The translations under genes were made by a program, and so were the position numbers. Positions 6,597 through 8,669 of a stretch of DNA of 8,669 nt are shown one piece after another. The notes under the pieces were generated by a model, which searched no databases, had not been told where the DNA came from, and was given only the letters and a program-made list of their open reading frames with translations. This DNA is from Geminicoccus sp036263595 (GTDB taxonomy: Bacteria; Pseudomonadota; Alphaproteobacteria; Geminicoccales; Geminicoccaceae), in assembly GCF_036263595.1 (NCBI RefSeq), contig NZ_DATAGQ010000058.1:1-8669 (forward strand), read 5' to 3'. Position 1 is the first letter of the stretch. Each line of letters starts with the position of its first letter.

Positions 6597-8069
6597 TCAG
6601 CGGACGAGAGCCTTGGCCCGGCGGCGCTGCAAGGAGGAAGCGATTCCCAGCGACTCCCGATACTTCGCCACCGTCCGCCTCGCCACCTGCATGCCTTCCT
6701 TCTCGAGGAGCACGACCAGACGGTCGTCGGAAAGGATGTCGTCCGGCGTCTCGCGGTCAATCATCATTCGGATTCTCTGCCGGATCACTTCGGCGCTCAC
6801 GCTGCTCTCGCCGTCCGAGGACGGCAGGCCCGTCGTGAAGAAGTACTTGAGCGCGAACGTGCCCCTCGGCGTACCAACATACTTGTCGCTGGTCGCCCTG
6901 CTCACCGTGCTCTCGTGCAGCCCGGTCACCTCCGCAATGTCGCGCAGCACCAGGGGGCGCAGCCTGGATGGCCCGTGGGTCAGGAACCCCTTCTGGCGCT
7001 GGAAGATTGCCTTGGTTACGCGAAGCACAGTGCGGGCTCGCTGGTCGAGCGCCTTGACCAGCCAGTTCGCCGATTGCCAGCGGTCGCTCAGATATTCCTT
7101 GGCCCTGCGGCCTTCCGCGCTGCCGCAGATTTCAGTGTAGTAGCTCCTGTCGACCAGGACGCGGGGCAGGGTGCGTGGGTCGATCTCCACGCGCCAGTTG
7201 CCGCCGTGCATGGGGAGGATGTGCACGTCGGGCGCCACGCTCGCCACCGGTTCAGGATCAAACAAGGCTCCTGGCCGTGGGTTGAGCGCGCGGATCTCGG
7301 CAATCATCTCCTGCAGATCGGCTTGGTCCACGCCACAGAGCCGCTGCAGACCTGCAAAGTCGGCGCGAGCCAGCGCGGGCAGGTTCTCGAGCAGCACCTG
7401 CATGGCGGGGTCCAGCCGATCGCGTTCCCGCAACTGCAGCGCCAGGCACTCTCGCAGGTCTCGCGCCCCTACCCCGACAGGTTCGAGGTTGTGGACGATC
7501 CGGAGCGCCTGCTCGATCTCGCTCCGGCTCGCCCGGAGTTCAACGCAAAGCTCCTCGATGGTCTCGCGCAAGTAGCCGTCGGGATCGAGGCGCTCGACCA
7601 GCCCGCACGCGAGAAAGCGGGTGGGAAGGTCGGCGGCATCTGCCACCACCTGGGCCAGCAGATGCTCGCGCAGGGAAATCGGGCGAGATAGCACCACCTC
7701 CAGCGACGGCAGATCGTCATCGCCACCAGTGGCGCGGCGCTCTCGTGGCGTCCCAGGCACCGCTTCGCCGCCGCTATCGCCGGTTTCCGTCGGCCAGTCC
7801 GTACCTTCGAGTTCGTGTCTGGCAGCGGCCGGATCGACCGGAACGTCCGTTGGCGCGCCCAGTGGCGCCTCTCGATCAGCCGGCGCATCGCCAGCCCGGT
7901 CACTGATGCCGTCCGTCCGCGTGAGAAACGGGTTCTCCGCCAATTCCTGCTGGATGAACTGATCCAACTCAATGTTGGAGAGCTGCAGAAGCTTGATCGC
8001 CTGCTGCAACTGCGGGGTGATCACGAGGCTTTGTGACTGGCGGACCTCCAGCCTCATCCCAGTGCTCAT
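6597..8069 (-). CDS. rpoN: RNA polymerase sigma-54 factor RpoN
   Basis: A 490-aa sigma-54 factor of normal length with all three regions. Region I (about 1-50) is Gln/Leu-rich (QSLVITPQLQQAIKLLQL, ELAENPFL) and contacts bacterial enhancer-binding activators. A variable acidic linker follows (about 51-120). Then come the core-binding domain (about 120-300) and the DNA-binding part with the helix-turn-helix LRDIAEVTGLHESTVSRATS (375-394). The RpoN box ARRTVAKYRE (463-472) recognises the -24 promoter element. ATG 8069 starts the expected MxxRLEVRQSQSL N-terminus, with GGGA about ten bases upstream. It lies 58 bp after lptB, a widespread pairing in Proteobacteria. Unusually, hprK follows directly, where hpf and ptsN often sit. 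Confidence 0.96.
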   Translation of the reverse strand: MSTGMRLEVRQSQSLVITPQLQQAIKLLQLSNIELDQFIQQELAENPFLTRTDGISDRAGDAPADREAPLGAPTDVPVDPAAARHELEGTDWPTETGDSGGEAVPGTPRERRATGGDDDLPSLEVVLSRPISLREHLLAQVVADAADLPTRFLACGLVERLDPDGYLRETIEELCVELRASRSEIEQALRIVHNLEPVGVGARDLRECLALQLRERDRLDPAMQVLLENLPALARADFAGLQRLCGVDQADLQEMIAEIRALNPRPGALFDPEPVASVAPDVHILPMHGGNWRVEIDPRTLPRVLVDRSYYTEICGSAEGRRAKEYLSDRWQSANWLVKALDQRARTVLRVTKAIFQRQKGFLTHGPSRLRPLVLRDIAEVTGLHESTVSRATSDKYVGTPRGTFALKYFFTTGLPSSDGESSVSAEVIRQRIRMMIDRETPDDILSDDRLVVLLEKEGMQVARRTVAKYRESLGIASSLQRRRAKALVR

Positions 8070-8127
8070 GATGGATGTCCCGCGTCAGGCGGCCCGAGGG
8101 TCGAGCGTATGGTCGGGGGGAGATCGC

Positions 8128-8669
8128 TCACAGGGCGAAATCGTCGCCGAGATAGACTTTGCGGACCAGATCGTCCGCCACGATCGAGGCGGGCGTTCCC
8201 TCCATGATGACACGCCCCTCGTGAAGGATGTAGGCCCGGTCGATGATCTCCAGCGTGTCGCGGACATTGTGATCCGTGATCAGCACGCCCAGGCCCCGGT
8301 CCTTCAGGTGGGCCACCAGTAACCGGATCTCCGCCACGTTGATGGGATCGATGCCTGCCAGCGGCTCGTCGAGGAGCATGAATCCGGGGCGGGACGCCAA
8401 TGCCCGTGCGATCTCCACCCGGCGCCGCTCGCCACCAGAAAGGCCGAGGGCGGGTGCGCGGCGCAGATGGCTCAGCCCAAATTCCGCAAGAAGCTCATCC
8501 AGCATTTCCTCGCGCCGCATCCGGGCCGGCTCGACCAGTTCCAGCACCGCGCGCAGGTTGTTCTCGACGCTCAGGCCTCGGAACACCGAAGCTTCCTGGG
8601 CGAGGTAGCCGACCCCGAGCCTGGCCCGCCGGTACATCGGCAGGTCGGTCACATCGACTCCATCCAGGA
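8128..8669 (-). CDS. lptB: LPS export ABC transporter ATPase LptB (N-terminus outside window)
   Basis: The C-terminal 179 codons of an LptB-type ATPase; the frame is open to the window edge. The Walker A region and start codon lie beyond 8669. Visible are the Q-loop region VGYLAQEASVFRGLSVENN, the ABC signature LSGGERRRVEIARALA, Walker B FMLLDEPLAGIDP, the H-loop ITDHNVRDTL, and the family-typical AYILHEGRVIMEGTP tail. The enzyme sits on the inner membrane with LptFG and powers lipopolysaccharide transport to the outer membrane, so the organism is Gram-negative with LPS. Position directly upstream of rpoN is the classic proteobacterial arrangement (lptA-lptB-rpoN) and supports LptB over branched-chain amino acid ATPases, which share the fold. 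Confidence 0.94.
   Translation of the reverse strand, partial: LDGVDVTDLPMYRRARLGVGYLAQEASVFRGLSVENNLRAVLELVEPARMRREEMLDELLAEFGLSHLRRAPALGLSGGERRRVEIARALASRPGFMLLDEPLAGIDPINVAEIRLLVAHLKDRGLGVLITDHNVRDTLEIIDRAYILHEGRVIMEGTPASIVADDLVRKVYLGDDFAL

Noticed and set aside
6039..7691. 550-codon plus-strand open frame opposite hprK and rpoN
   Set aside because: It spans the antisense of rapZ, hprK and rpoN, all with unmistakable motifs; its Arg/Ala/Pro/His-rich composition has no recognisable domain.
8070..8127. Terminator or promoter between lptB and rpoN
   Set aside because: The 58-bp spacer has no convincing stem with a T-run and no clear -35/-10 or -24/-12 element, so co-transcription is the simpler reading.

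Overview
The window looks like the chromosome of a GC-rich alphaproteobacterium. The main evidence is a short, Alphaproteobacteria-type HPr kinase (about 140 aa) in an hprK-rapZ-EIIA(Man)-ptsH operon, next to rpoN and lptB. The genus cannot be fixed from the sequence. Every intact gene is on the minus strand, so transcription runs from high to low coordinates.

Layout in transcription order. At 8669-4556 lies a compact core block: lptB (N-terminus outside the window), rpoN (sigma-54), hprK, rapZ, a mannose-family EIIA and HPr. The last four are tightly packed, with GTGA and ATGA stop/start overlaps at hprK/rapZ and rapZ/EIIA. The block makes a regulatory phosphotransfer module rather than a sugar transporter: HPr keeps both its His phosphorylation site and the Ser that HprK modifies, and no membrane EIIB/EIIC/EIID component is present. 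Enzyme I, hpf and ptsN, which often sit nearby in related genomes, are not in the window. At 4462-4148 is a small multidrug resistance protein of the Gdx/SugE type. At 4071-1909 is a large membrane-bound GGDEF-EAL protein with both catalytic domains apparently intact and a CxxCH haem-attachment motif in its predicted periplasmic sensor region.

The left end (1-1908) is an accessory graveyard. It holds the broken C-terminal tail and right end of an IS3-family element at 1-168. This appears to be inserted into a heavily decayed IS5-family transposase lying on the minus strand at about 169-961. About 950 bp follow (962-1908) in which no gene could be recognised.

I see no CRISPR array, tRNA, rRNA or phage module, and no clearly undescribed multigene system. 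The items most worth following up are the putative c-haem sensor on the bifunctional c-di-GMP enzyme, the direct rpoN-hprK junction without hpf/ptsN, and the nested insertion-sequence scar.
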